Positions 17,139 through 24,871 of a stretch of 61,837 bases of DNA are shown piece by piece. The notes under the pieces were generated by a model. That model ran no database searches. It saw nothing but the letters and a program-made list of their open reading frames with translations, and had not been told where the DNA came from. How positions within the stretch are numbered: the first letter of the stretch is position 1; each line of letters starts with the position of its first letter. The position numbers were made by a program, and so were the translations under genes. This stretch comes from Flavobacterium macrobrachii (GTDB lineage Bacteria > Bacteroidota > Bacteroidia > Flavobacteriales > Flavobacteriaceae): positions 1 through 61,837 of the forward strand of contig NZ_JACTAC010000010.1 of assembly GCF_014486675.1 (NCBI RefSeq), written 5' to 3'.

Positions 17139-18158
17139 GTGAAAAAAGATAAATCAGTCATTTATTGGCTACTTTCAGGATGTATTTTACTTTTTATAAT
17201 GGTAACTGTTGGTGGAATTACACGACTAACCAATTCAGGATTATCAATGACTGATTGGCATTTGGTTACCGATACTTTCCCACCAATGAGTGAAGAAAAA
17301 TGGCAAGCTGCTTTTGACGAATACAAGAAATTTCCCGAATACCAAAAGATTAATATTCATAACGATTTTCAACTCGACGATTATAAATTTATCTATTTTT
17401 GGGAATGGTTTCACCGTTTTATTGGTCGAATTATCGGTTTGGTTTTCATTATTCCGTTTGTTTACTTTTTAATCAAAAAACGAATTGATAAAGCCACACT
17501 TAAAAAATGTTTTGTTCTCCTTTTTATGGGCGGATTTCAAGGATTTTTGGGTTGGTTTATGGTAAAAAGTGGTTTGATTGACAATCCAGATGTAAGTCAT
17601 TTTCGATTGGCTTTACATTTGACTTTTGCATTTATAACCTTTGCTTATACGCTTTGGGTTGCATTGGATTTAATTTATCCTGAACGAAATGAAGTGATTA
17701 TTTCGCTAAAAAAACTAGCCAGAATTACTTTAGTTTTTCTAATTATTCAAATTATATATGGCGGATTTGTAGCTGGTTTAAATGCTGGATTAATTCATAA
17801 TCATTGGCCATTAATGAGTGATGGTCAATTTTTTCATGAAAGTATAAAATTGGAATATGACAGTTGGTTGCTTCGCTTCACCGAAGGAAAAAGTGGTGTT
17901 CAATTTGTTCACCGAACAATGGCTTATGTGGTTGTTGGTTTAATTTTATTTTTATATTTCAAAAGCAAAAAATATTCGCTTTCAACCCAACAAAAAAATG
18001 GATTAAATGCTTTGGTTATTTTGGTTTTTTTACAATTTGGGCTGGGTGTTTTTACGCTTTTATACGCTGTTCCGCTTTGGCTGGGATTAACCCATCAAAT
18101 CATGGCTTTCTTTCTGTTGTCAGCAATGACATACACATTACATCGATTATCAAAATAA
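17139..18158 (+). CDS. ctaA: Heme A synthase (COX15/CtaA family)
   Basis: Oxidises the C8 methyl of heme O to give heme A for cytochrome c oxidase. The 339-aa inner-membrane protein has about eight transmembrane helices. The heme-ligand histidines are in the expected places: EWFHRFIGR, FRLALHLTFAF, FVHRTMAYV and LTHQIMAFF. The N-terminal GGITRLTNSGLSMTDW is the family signature. Translation appears to start at GTG 17139, as no in-frame ATG precedes residue 21. Its presence indicates aerobic respiration with an aa3-type oxidase. No ctaB or cox genes lie in the window. Confidence 0.93.
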   Translation: MKKDKSVIYWLLSGCILLFIMVTVGGITRLTNSGLSMTDWHLVTDTFPPMSEEKWQAAFDEYKKFPEYQKINIHNDFQLDDYKFIYFWEWFHRFIGRIIGLVFIIPFVYFLIKKRIDKATLKKCFVLLFMGGFQGFLGWFMVKSGLIDNPDVSHFRLALHLTFAFITFAYTLWVALDLIYPERNEVIISLKKLARITLVFLIIQIIYGGFVAGLNAGLIHNHWPLMSDGQFFHESIKLEYDSWLLRFTEGKSGVQFVHRTMAYVVVGLILFLYFKSKKYSLSTQQKNGLNALVILVFLQFGLGVFTLLYAVPLWLGLTHQIMAFFLLSAMTYTLHRLSK

Positions 18159-18205
18159 TACGATTTTCATGACTATATTGTCGCAGTTACTTGTTAACCA
18201 TTTAA

Positions 18206-18976
18206 ATGTCAAAACTTGCCAAAGAAGATAAATTTTTAGATTTATCAGATTATGGAAGATCTTTCGGGAGATTTTTTGCTAATCAATTAAAAGAAACTCG
18301 CTTTACTCCTATTCATGTTACGCTCCTTTTCGGAATTTCTGGAATATTAGCTATTTATTTTATCATAAATAATCAATATTGGCTAGCCGCTTTTTTTATC
18401 GTGCTAAAATCGGGCATTGATGCAGCTGACGGTGAACTGGCAAGAATGAAAAATACGCCATCCTATTCGGGAAGATATTTGGATAGTGTTTTTGATATTA
18501 TTTTAAATTTTCTGTTTTTAATGACCATTTGTTATGTTTCAAAAACTACTATTTGGTTTAGTTTATTGGCTTTTATTTGTATTCAGCTCCAAGGAACATT
18601 ATACAATTACTATTATGTTATCTTGAGAAACAAATCTGTTGGTGGCGATACAACGAGTAAAGTGTTTGAATACAAAACGCCCAAAGCTTTGCCAGGCGAA
18701 ACTCAAAAATCCGTTGATGTTTTATTTAAAATTTATACTGTAGTTTATGGTAGTTTTGATAAAATGATACACGCTTTAGACAATGATGCCTACAAAGTCA
18801 AGACATTTCCAAACTGGTTTATGACACTACTTTCAATTTATGGTTTAGGATTTCAATTATTGATTATAGCGGTAATGCTACCTTTAGGTTGGATTGAATT
18901 TATCGTTCCCTTTTTTATTGTTTTCTCCATTCTAATCTTTGTATTAATATTGATTAGAAAACGATTTATAAACTAA
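18206..18976 (+). CDS. CDP-alcohol phosphatidyltransferase family protein
   Basis: Integral membrane enzyme of 256 aa that swaps CMP of a CDP-alcohol for another alcohol in phospholipid synthesis. The full family motif D-x2-DG-x2-AR-x8-G-x3-D-x3-D is in DAADGELARMKNT...GRYLDSVFD. About five or six membrane helices follow. The motif alone does not separate phosphatidylglycerophosphate, phosphatidylserine, inositol or ether-lipid branches. It follows ctaA by 47 bp on the same strand and may be co-transcribed. It ends at a strong hairpin terminator. Confidence 0.85.
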   Translation: MSKLAKEDKFLDLSDYGRSFGRFFANQLKETRFTPIHVTLLFGISGILAIYFIINNQYWLAAFFIVLKSGIDAADGELARMKNTPSYSGRYLDSVFDIILNFLFLMTICYVSKTTIWFSLLAFICIQLQGTLYNYYYVILRNKSVGGDTTSKVFEYKTPKALPGETQKSVDVLFKIYTVVYGSFDKMIHALDNDAYKVKTFPNWFMTLLSIYGLGFQLLIIAVMLPLGWIEFIVPFFIVFSILIFVLILIRKRFIN

Positions 18977-19005
18977 AAAAAGACTTCAAATTGAAGTCTT
19001 TTTTT
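18975..19005. terminator. Bidirectional terminator
   Basis: Near-perfect palindrome: seven A, GACTTCAA, one A, TTGAAGTC, seven T. It lies between the convergent CDP-alcohol transferase gene and thioredoxin-family gene. Confidence 0.9.
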
Positions 19006-19012
19006 GTATTTG

Positions 19013-19618
19013 TTATGCTTTTTTCTTCACTTTTATCGAACATCCAATGGCTTTTGTAACCACTGGAGAAGGTTCAGTTCCTTTTTCTAAAGCCGCAATG
19101 GCATTTTCTAAATATTTTTCTTTTACTGCCGAAGCATCATCGGTGTTATCATCTATCGCACCAATATATTTTACGATAAGATTTTTATCCAGAAGAAATA
19201 CATGAGGTGTTTTGGTTGCGCCATATTGTGGATAGATTTTTTGCCCTTCATCAACTAAGTAAGGAAACGAAAATCCTTTTTCTTTGGCTTTCTTTTGCAT
19301 CAATTCAAAAGTATCGTCAGGTTGTGCCGCTGGATCATTTGGATTGATTGCCAAAAGATAATAACCTTTCTCTTTATACTTCTTTGCCAAAGTGTTAATT
19401 CTATCTTCATATTTTACAGCAAACGGGCACGTATTGCATGTAAAAACAACAATAAAACCTTTAGCATCTTTATAATTTGCCATGCTGTATTGCTTTCCAT
19501 CAACCGATTTAAGTTTAAAATCTGTTGCTTTATCGCCTGGTTGATAACCAGTTGATACTGTTTTTTCTCCAACTAAAAAGGAAGAAAAAAACATCATTAG
19601 TAATGTTACTACTTTCAT
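19013..19618 (-). CDS. Exported thioredoxin-fold redoxin (AhpC/TSA-like)
   Basis: A 201-aa periplasmic thioredoxin-like protein with an N-terminal signal segment. The redoxin start GDKATDFKLKSVDGK is followed by VVFTCNTCPFAVKYEDR, where CxxC is the redox site. AINPNDP and the cis-Pro-containing KTPHVFLLD are also typical. The C-terminus IGCSIKVKKK has a further conserved Cys seen in this subfamily. Likely a thiol oxidoreductase or peroxiredoxin-like protein in the envelope. It is 5 bp downstream of another exported thioredoxin, forming a two-gene operon. Confidence 0.85.
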   Translation of the reverse strand: MKVVTLLMMFFSSFLVGEKTVSTGYQPGDKATDFKLKSVDGKQYSMANYKDAKGFIVVFTCNTCPFAVKYEDRINTLAKKYKEKGYYLLAINPNDPAAQPDDTFELMQKKAKEKGFSFPYLVDEGQKIYPQYGATKTPHVFLLDKNLIVKYIGAIDDNTDDASAVKEKYLENAIAALEKGTEPSPVVTKAIGCSIKVKKKA

Positions 19619-19623
19619 AATTA

Positions 19624-20115
19624 TTATTTTAGATTGATAAATGAGTTTACGTATTGATTAAGTTCATCAAAATTTTCAAAATCGCGTTCGGCAAATTGTT
19701 TTTTCTTCCTATTGAGAAGTAACGTAGCCGGAATAGCACCAGACCAATCAGCATCTACTTTCGAAAGCCACGAATTATAATCTTTGTCTGCTAAGAGCAA
19801 AACTTTGGATTTCAATTTTCTTTTATCGATAAATGGAATGAGTTTTTTGTCTAAATCTTTCTTGCTGTCTAAACTGACCAAAATGACTTTTACATTCTTA
19901 TTCTCGGCATTTAATTTTTCAAAATAGGGTAATTCTTTGATACACGGCGCACACCAAGTTGCCCAAAAATTGATAACATAAATGTTTTCATCTTCTATCA
20001 AAATGTTTGTGGCAAAATCGTCATAGGTATCATAAACCGTAACTTTTTCTTGCGCTTGAACCGAAAAAGTAACGAAAAGTAAAACGAATAAATGATGAAC
20101 AGCTTTTTTTATCAT
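19624..20115 (-). CDS. TlpA/ResA-like thioredoxin
   Basis: Exported thioredoxin-fold protein of 163 aa. The signal peptide ends near SVQAQ. The active site is NFWATWCAPCIKELPYF (CxxC = CAPC), as in TlpA/ResA proteins that reduce periplasmic disulfides, for example in cytochrome c maturation. A cis-proline region (GAIPATLLLNR) follows. It is the first gene of a pair with the redoxin downstream. The substrate cannot be told. Confidence 0.88.
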   Translation of the reverse strand: MIKKAVHHLFVLLFVTFSVQAQEKVTVYDTYDDFATNILIEDENIYVINFWATWCAPCIKELPYFEKLNAENKNVKVILVSLDSKKDLDKKLIPFIDKRKLKSKVLLLADKDYNSWLSKVDADWSGAIPATLLLNRKKKQFAERDFENFDELNQYVNSFINLK

Positions 20116-20180
20116 AATCCACGAAGTTAGTGAGTTATGATAAGAAGCAGTTTTGTGTTAACAAAATTTTATTATTGTTT

Positions 20181-20208
20181 TGCCCTTCGAATACGCTCTG
20201 GGTGACAA
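20181..20208. repeat. Possible half-copy of a dispersed palindromic repeat
   Basis: TGCCCTTCGAATACGCTCTG followed by GGTGACAA is a GC-rich island in an AT-rich spacer. It looks like one arm of the CCCTTCGA...GGTGACA type repeats remembered from Bacteroidetes intergenic DNA. No second arm is present. Confidence 0.4.
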
Positions 20209-20272
20209 AAGTACTATTGAATTAATACTCTTTAAAAAACAATCCTTACTTTAGTAATTCAATTCTACAATT

Positions 20273-20665
20273 ATGAGAGAAGAAATCACCAATTACATTT
20301 CGCTTTTGGATGAAAATTATCAGGAAATTGCACATCGATTATTTGAAACGATTGAAGCAAATTTGGTTTCAACCGAAAATAAAATTTGGCATCGACATCC
20401 AGTTTGGTTTATAGACGGAAACCCAATTGTTGGTTTTGACAAACTGAAAAACGGTTTGCGATTGATGTTTTGGAGTGGCGCAAGTTTTGATGAAGAACAA
20501 CTAAAAATTGGCTCAGGAAAATTTAAAGATGCTTCCATAACTTACACGTCTTTAAACCAAGTAAATACTGACGATGTAAAACGCTGGGTTGAAAAATCAT
20601 TCAATATACAATGGGATTATAAAAATATCGTGAAACGAAAAGGTAAACTTGAGCCACTTTTTTAA
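20273..20665 (+). CDS. DUF1801 domain-containing protein
   Basis: Small cytoplasmic protein of 130 aa in the DUF1801/YdhG-like fold family. Recognised features are IWHRHPVWFIDGNPIVGFD, GLRLMFWSGASFDE and DDVKRWVEKSFNIQWDYKNI. Its function is unknown. The stop codon is followed directly (1 bp) by a truncated copy of the 3' end of the LytTR regulator gene located 1.8 kb away, suggesting this gene was once the convergent neighbour of that regulator. Confidence 0.8.
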   Translation: MREEITNYISLLDENYQEIAHRLFETIEANLVSTENKIWHRHPVWFIDGNPIVGFDKLKNGLRLMFWSGASFDEEQLKIGSGKFKDASITYTSLNQVNTDDVKRWVEKSFNIQWDYKNIVKRKGKLEPLF

Positions 20666-20666
20666 A

Positions 20667-20738
20667 TACCCAAACCATTCCTTACAATCATTCACACGTT
20701 CGCGAGCAACAATTACCTCATCGTCTTTATTGGTTTGG
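20667..20738 (-). pseudogene. Truncated 3' tail of a LytTR regulator gene (copy A)
   Basis: 72 bp nearly identical to the last ~72 bp of the regulator gene at 22434 and in the same orientation. On the minus strand it reads KDDEVIVARERVNDCKEWFG where the intact gene ends KDDEVIVARERVNDFKEWLG. About nine base differences. No start, and no upstream coding sequence remains. Confidence 0.9.
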
Positions 20739-20911
20739 AAAGTTAATTTTTATTATATTTTTCTTTCTTTTACTTAAAAAAAGATTTTTTTCATGAGCTA
20801 AATACTAAAATTAAAGTTTTATAACTCCTATTTAACAATTCTGAAGAAAGTTGAACAATAATTATTAAGTCTATACGTTTAGTATAAAAACATTTTAATT
20901 TTCAATTGAAC

Positions 20912-21772
20912 ATGATTAAATCATTTCATCTTTTTTTCTTATTACTACCTTTTATTCTATTTTCTCAAAACCAAAGTCAATATCCTGATACAATCATTGA
21001 CTCTTATAATAGTACTTCCAAAACTCGTGATAAGTTTTATGGAGGTTCAAAAGTTCCGTCAAAGAGAATCGCAGTATCTTTAGACTCTCTTTTCTTTAAA
21101 AATGACTGCTTCATTAGTTTACCTCAAGACAGCTATATAATTGTTGGATTTACTGATAATTACATAATTGATGCACCACAACAGAATGATATTTTTATTG
21201 AAGAAGTTGGTGGTGCAGGTGAATATGCTGATGTATTTGTAAGTTCTGATAATTTAGAATATACTTTTTTAGGTGTTGCTGGAGATGGTAGTGTTAATGA
21301 ATTTGATTTGGCAAAAATCAATTATAAAAAACAAGTTAAATACATTAAAATAATTGGTAAAGACAATAAAGGTTCCTCTCCAGGTTTTGACTTAGGAAGT
21401 GTTTATGGATTACCAGGAGCTAATAAATATGAAGAAATTATCATTCTGGAAAACGTATTATTTCAAACCAACAAATCGATTTTATTGGAGCAATCTTTTG
21501 AGCCTTTAAATAAATTAGCCCAACAACTTGAAATTAATTTGTCTATAAAAATAGAAATAAGAGGTCATACCGATAACAAAGGTACAGAGGCTAAAAATCA
21601 ATCACTTTCTGAAGAACGTGCCAAGGTAGTTCTGAACTACCTTGTTTCAAAAGGTATAGCTACGAGTCGATTTTCTTATAAAGGCTTTGGAAGTACACAG
21701 CCAATAGCTTCAAATGATACCGCTGAAGGACGTGAAAAAAATAGAAGAGTTGAGTTTATAAAAACCGAATGA
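20912..21772 (+). CDS. OmpA-family outer membrane protein with N-terminal adhesin-like domain
   Basis: Exported 286-aa protein with a signal peptide (MIKSFHLFFLLLPFILFSQ). The C-terminal ~110 residues are a peptidoglycan-binding OmpA domain: NVLFQTNKSILL, IEIRGHTDNKGTEAKN, SEERAKVVLNYL, then the GFGSTQPI and GREKNRRVEF blocks. The N-terminal ~150 residues are a beta-rich domain ending GSSPGFDLGSVYGLPG, which resembles GxDIDAV-type surface domains of unknown function. The ATG at 20912 is preferred over an in-frame TTG at 20906. The gene is bracketed by regulator-tail copies A and B, so it looks like an inserted module. Confidence 0.85.
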   Translation: MIKSFHLFFLLLPFILFSQNQSQYPDTIIDSYNSTSKTRDKFYGGSKVPSKRIAVSLDSLFFKNDCFISLPQDSYIIVGFTDNYIIDAPQQNDIFIEEVGGAGEYADVFVSSDNLEYTFLGVAGDGSVNEFDLAKINYKKQVKYIKIIGKDNKGSSPGFDLGSVYGLPGANKYEEIIILENVLFQTNKSILLEQSFEPLNKLAQQLEINLSIKIEIRGHTDNKGTEAKNQSLSEERAKVVLNYLVSKGIATSRFSYKGFGSTQPIASNDTAEGREKNRRVEFIKTE

Positions 21773-21783
21773 AAAGTTTATCT

Positions 21784-21825
21784 TACCCCAACCATTCCTT
21801 AAAATCATTCACACGTTCGCGAGCA
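21784..21825 (-). pseudogene. Truncated 3' tail of a LytTR regulator gene (copy B)
   Basis: 42 bp in direct orientation with copies A and the intact gene. On the minus strand it reads ARERVNDFKEWLG followed by a stop codon, the exact C-terminus of the intact regulator. Shares with copy A the variant ATTCACACGTTCGCGAGCA, where the intact gene has ATTAACGCGTTCACGAGCT. Confidence 0.88.
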
Positions 21826-21843
21826 AAAGTAAATTTTATTTTT

Positions 21844-21875
21844 TTTGTAAAAATTACCAATTTTTGGTAACTTTG
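21844..21875 (+). promoter_or_regulatory. parDE promoter with embedded operator palindrome
   Basis: TTTG (21844-21847), a 20-bp spacer and TAACTTTG (21868-21875) form a near-ideal Bacteroidetes promoter. A palindrome TTACCAA-TTT-TTGGTAA (21854-21870) lies between the elements and overlaps the -7 box, where a ribbon-helix-helix ParD repressor would block transcription. The start codon is at 21892. Confidence 0.75.
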
Positions 21876-21891
21876 ATTAAAATTAAAAATT

Positions 21892-22140
21892 ATGGGACGA
21901 AATACATCTGTTTCTTTGGGAGATTATTTTGAAGATTTTGTAGATAAAAAAGTGAATCAAGGTCGTTTTAAAAATACGAGCGAGGTTATTCGTGCTGGTT
22001 TGCGCTTATTAGAAGAAGAAGAAAATAAAATTTTAGCCTTAAAAAATGCTATTCATCAAGGAATTGAAAGTGGAATTGCTGAAAATTTTGATGCAAAAAA
22101 TCATCTAGAACTTCTAAAAGCAAAGAAAAAAAATGGCTAA
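21892..22140 (+). CDS. parD: ParD-family antitoxin
   Basis: Antitoxin and probable autorepressor of 82 aa. The N-terminal ribbon-helix-helix DNA-binding region is seen in RNTSVSLGDYFEDFVDKKV and GRFKNTSEVIRAGLRLLEEE, standard for ParD/CopG type II antitoxins. The C-terminal part (residues ~50-82) should wrap the toxin. It overlaps the toxin gene by 8 bp, implying translational coupling. A palindromic operator overlaps its promoter. The module sits between regulator-tail copy B and the intact regulator gene. Confidence 0.93.
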   Translation: MGRNTSVSLGDYFEDFVDKKVNQGRFKNTSEVIRAGLRLLEEEENKILALKNAIHQGIESGIAENFDAKNHLELLKAKKKNG

Positions 22141-22432
22141 TTTTTTATTAACCAATAAAGCTGTTGATGACTTATCTGAAATTTGGAATTACACCTTTCA
22201 AGAATGGTCGGAAAGCCAGGCTGATAAATATTATTTTCAACTTCTAAGCGATTTTAAAGAGTTAGCAAGAAATCAAAATCTCGGTAAAAATTATTCTGAA
22301 ATTTCAAAAGAAATTTTTGGATACAAATCTGGAAGACATATCATTTTTTATCGAAAAATAGATAACCAAACGATAGAAATCACAAGGTTTTTACATTCTC
22401 AGATGGATTTGAGAAATAGAATTCAGGATTAA
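22133..22432 (+). CDS. parE: ParE-family toxin
   Basis: RelE/ParE-superfamily toxin of 99 aa. The pattern LTNKAVDDLSEIWNYTFQEWSESQADKYY at the N-terminus and GRHIIFYRKIDNQTIEITRFLHSQMD near the C-terminus is typical of ParE, which classically poisons DNA gyrase. The start overlaps parD by 8 bp. Its stop is 1 bp from the stop codon of the convergent LytTR regulator. The length and motifs are intact, so the module is probably active. Confidence 0.92.
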   Translation: MANFLLTNKAVDDLSEIWNYTFQEWSESQADKYYFQLLSDFKELARNQNLGKNYSEISKEIFGYKSGRHIIFYRKIDNQTIEITRFLHSQMDLRNRIQD

Positions 22433-22433
22433 A

Positions 22434-23189
22434 TTACCCCAACCATTCCTTAAAATCATTAACGCGTTCACGAGCTACAATTACCTCATCGTCTTTGTAG
22501 GTTGGTAAAATCACTTTTAGTCGTGAATTACTGTGCAACTGAATTTCCTTAATCGCTTTCATCGGGATGATGAATTTTCTTGAAACTCGATAAAATAGTT
22601 TTGGATCAAGTTCGGTTTCGAGTTGTTCTAAAGTGTTGTCTAACAAATAATCACGATTATCCAATGTATGCAGATATGTTCCTTTGTTTTCGCTGTAGAA
22701 ACATTCTACTTCTTCAATGGCAATCATTTTCAGTTGTTGTCCCATTTTTATCGTGAAGCGTTTTTTATATTCGCGATCCATTGGGTTAACCAACATTTTT
22801 TTAATCATTTCGAAGTCTAAAGACAAACTTGGAGCTGCAACGTTTCTAGCTTTGAATTTATTAACTGCAATTTCTAAATCGTCTTCGTCAATAGGTTTCA
22901 ACAAATAATCAATACTGTTTAATTTAAAAGCACGCAACGCATATTCATCATAAGCAGTGGTAAAAATCACGGCACTTTTGATTTCGATTTGCTCAAATAT
23001 TTCAAACGACAATCCATCGGAAAGTTGAATATCCAGAAAAATCAAATCAGGATGTTGGTTACTGTTGAACCAGTTGATAGCTTCTTCAACCGAATGCAAC
23101 ATGGTGTTGACTTGCAATCCTAATTTTTCAACCTTTCTTTGCAATAATCGTGCGGCTGGTTTTTCGTCTTCAATAATAATGATATTCAT
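22434..23189 (-). CDS. LytTR-family response regulator
   Basis: Two-component regulator of 251 aa. The receiver domain has IIIEDEKPAARLL (acidic pocket) and the phosphoacceptor D53 in LIFLDIQLSDG. From ~145 a LytTR DNA-binding domain follows (KMGQQLKMIAIEEVECFYSE, FYRVSRKFIIPMKAI). It is the last gene of a minus-strand run that begins with a TPR-like gene and the LytS-type kinase, which is its likely partner. Two truncated copies of its 3' end lie downstream. Confidence 0.92.
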   Translation of the reverse strand: MNIIIIEDEKPAARLLQRKVEKLGLQVNTMLHSVEEAINWFNSNQHPDLIFLDIQLSDGLSFEIFEQIEIKSAVIFTTAYDEYALRAFKLNSIDYLLKPIDEDDLEIAVNKFKARNVAAPSLSLDFEMIKKMLVNPMDREYKKRFTIKMGQQLKMIAIEEVECFYSENKGTYLHTLDNRDYLLDNTLEQLETELDPKLFYRVSRKFIIPMKAIKEIQLHSNSRLKVILPTYKDDEVIVARERVNDFKEWLG

Positions 23190-23251
23190 ATTTGATTATT
23201 TGTGGATTTGATGATTTGACTTCTAAACTTTATTCTGCGTAAAATGGAACT

Positions 23252-23896
23252 TTAAATTTGCACTCTATATTGCTTCGTCCATTTCACAATTAATGGTGTG
23301 AAAATTACTGTTGGCAGCAACCAACCAACAATACCTGGCAAAAAATGATTATTCACCACGATAAAAGCCGTCAATGCAGCAATATAGGAACCAACCATTC
23401 TTTGAATGTGCAATAACAACCAATAGTTTTTTTCTTTGATATTACCTTTATAGACTTTGATGTCTTTTATTGCCATCAAACAACAAACTACTCCAAAAAC
23501 AAGAAGTACTATTCCAAAATAGACTTTGTTTATCAATAAATAACTTCCGTAAGTAATGAAAAGGAATGCAAAAACTAACATGGTATAAGTCAAAATCCAA
23601 TCAATAGCTTTTGGTTTTTGTTCTTTATTCAACTGTTTTAAAGAAAGAAACCGTTGTCCTGTTGCGACCATATAAATAGAAAAAACAGCAACAATCAGCA
23701 GAAAATCATTTCTATGAATTAATGACATTATGAAACCTGCGAAACCATTTATCAACATACTGTAAAAGAAAAACTTACCAACGCTTTTATGCGTTTTATC
23801 GCCTTTCTTTTTGATGATATTTATCGTTCCTGTTAGCAATCCGATGCTTCCAGCGATAATGTGAATAATTAGTAAAATTGTAAAAATAGTTTCCAT
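23252..23896 (-). CDS. DUF2306-like membrane protein
   Basis: Integral membrane protein of 214 aa with about six or seven helices. The opening TILLIIHIIAGSIGLLTGTINIIKKKGDKTHKSVGKFFFY resembles the predicted-membrane-protein family DUF2306, which has conserved His residues on the first helices. No enzyme motif is seen. It sits between the last 2TM gene (36 bp) and the regulator gene (62 bp), inside the LytS/LytTR operon, so it may belong to the same signalling or effector unit. Confidence 0.65.
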   Translation of the reverse strand: METIFTILLIIHIIAGSIGLLTGTINIIKKKGDKTHKSVGKFFFYSMLINGFAGFIMSLIHRNDFLLIVAVFSIYMVATGQRFLSLKQLNKEQKPKAIDWILTYTMLVFAFLFITYGSYLLINKVYFGIVLLVFGVVCCLMAIKDIKVYKGNIKEKNYWLLLHIQRMVGSYIAALTAFIVVNNHFLPGIVGWLLPTVIFTPLIVKWTKQYRVQI

Positions 23897-23932
23897 TGGC
23901 GTTTATTATCTATTGGTGATTGAGTTTTAAAA

Positions 23933-24241
23933 TTACTCCCATTTATTGTTCTTTTCTTTCTCCAATAATTCTTTGATTTTCTTTTCTTCCCAGTTTTCAC
24001 CTAAAATCATCGATGGTAGAAAAACCGAAAGTCCGTGAGCCACTAATCCAATTCCCCAAAAGAAAGGAGTTGACAACGTTTTCCATTGAAAATAACTTTC
24101 GCCTTCGTTAACACTTTGTGCATTTACTATAAAAATCATAATGTTTACAACAAGATAAACACCTAAATGAGAATAAAATCCTTTGATTTTCTTTACGCGT
24201 TTTGCGGCTTCTTGATATCTAATTTCGTCTTGATTTTCCAT
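23933..24241 (-). CDS. 2TM domain protein (module 4)
   Basis: Small membrane protein of 102 aa of the 2TM family (PF13239 type): a charged N-terminal helix ending VKKIKGFYSHLGVYLVVN, two transmembrane helices, and the C-terminal motif GENWEEKKIKELLEKE ending NNKWE. It is the fourth of four tandem copies; the first is fused to the kinase at 24872-26212. Start MENQDE aligns with the other modules. Gap to the preceding copy is 2 bp. Function unknown. Confidence 0.85.
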   Translation of the reverse strand: MENQDEIRYQEAAKRVKKIKGFYSHLGVYLVVNIMIFIVNAQSVNEGESYFQWKTLSTPFFWGIGLVAHGLSVFLPSMILGENWEEKKIKELLEKEKNNKWE

Positions 24242-24243
24242 GA

Positions 24244-24546
24244 TTAATTGTATTTGTTTTTTGATTTTTCTTCTTCCATAAATTCTCTAATCTTTTTTTC
24301 TTCCCAATCTTTTCCTATGAAGGTAAAGAATTTGAAAACCAAAGCAGCGTGAATAAATAGTCCAATTCCCCAACCTAATAGTGACCAAAAAAACCATAAA
24401 TAGTGTGGTGTGTATTTTAAATTGATAAAAATCAACACTATCATCACTGCGATATAGGAAGAAAGATGAACATAAAACCCTTTGATTTCTTCCACTTGCT
24501 TTTTAGCCTTTTGGTATCTTTCGTATTCGTTATTATTCGTTTCCAT
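24244..24546 (-). CDS. 2TM domain protein (module 3)
   Basis: A 100-aa two-helix membrane protein paralogous to its neighbours: VEEIKGFYVHLSSYIAV, a second helix with LGWGIGLFIHAALVF, and GKDWEEKKIREFMEEE near the end. An in-frame ATG at 24558 would overlap the upstream gene by 10 bp, but that ATG is created by the conserved Lys-Trp codons (AAATGG) of the upstream gene. The ATG at 24546, giving METNNNE, matches the paralogues, so it is preferred. Confidence 0.82.
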   Translation of the reverse strand: METNNNEYERYQKAKKQVEEIKGFYVHLSSYIAVMIVLIFINLKYTPHYLWFFWSLLGWGIGLFIHAALVFKFFTFIGKDWEEKKIREFMEEEKSKNKYN

Positions 24547-24548
24547 AA

Positions 24549-24869
24549 TTATTCCCATTTATTATTGGATGTTTTGTCTTTATCCAGTATTTTATCAATT
24601 TGCTTTTGTTCCCATTTTGAACCAAAAACTTTTTCAGCAAAAAACACTTGTATTCCTTGAACTACCAAGAAAAAAGTCCAAACCCACATTACAAATTCAT
24701 TTATATATTTTAGTGGTAAAAAGTTAAATGGTACATTAAAATATGTTTTCAGTATGTAAAACACTATTCCAATAACGTAAATAAACAAATGAGTGTAAAA
24801 CTTCTTTAATTTGTTTACTCTATCTCGAGCGAGTTGTTCTAAAATACTCTTACTGTCTTGATTTTCCAT
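24549..24869 (-). CDS. 2TM domain protein (module 2)
   Basis: A 106-aa two-helix membrane protein of the same family: VNKLKKFYTHLFIYVIG, a second helix, then GSKWEQKQIDKILDKDK. It is the most divergent copy and lacks the LGWG-type motif before the second helix. The start ATG at 24869 (MENQDSK) matches the paralogues; an upstream ATG at 24881 overlaps the kinase gene's end. Confidence 0.8.
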   Translation of the reverse strand: MENQDSKSILEQLARDRVNKLKKFYTHLFIYVIGIVFYILKTYFNVPFNFLPLKYINEFVMWVWTFFLVVQGIQVFFAEKVFGSKWEQKQIDKILDKDKTSNNKWE

Positions 24870-24871
24870 GG

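Noticed and set aside
20667..21825. Integron attC sites after the DUF1801 and OmpA genes
   Set aside because: The repeats do follow stop codons, but they are plainly the translated 3' end of the LytTR gene, lack attC core sites and folding, and no integrase is present.
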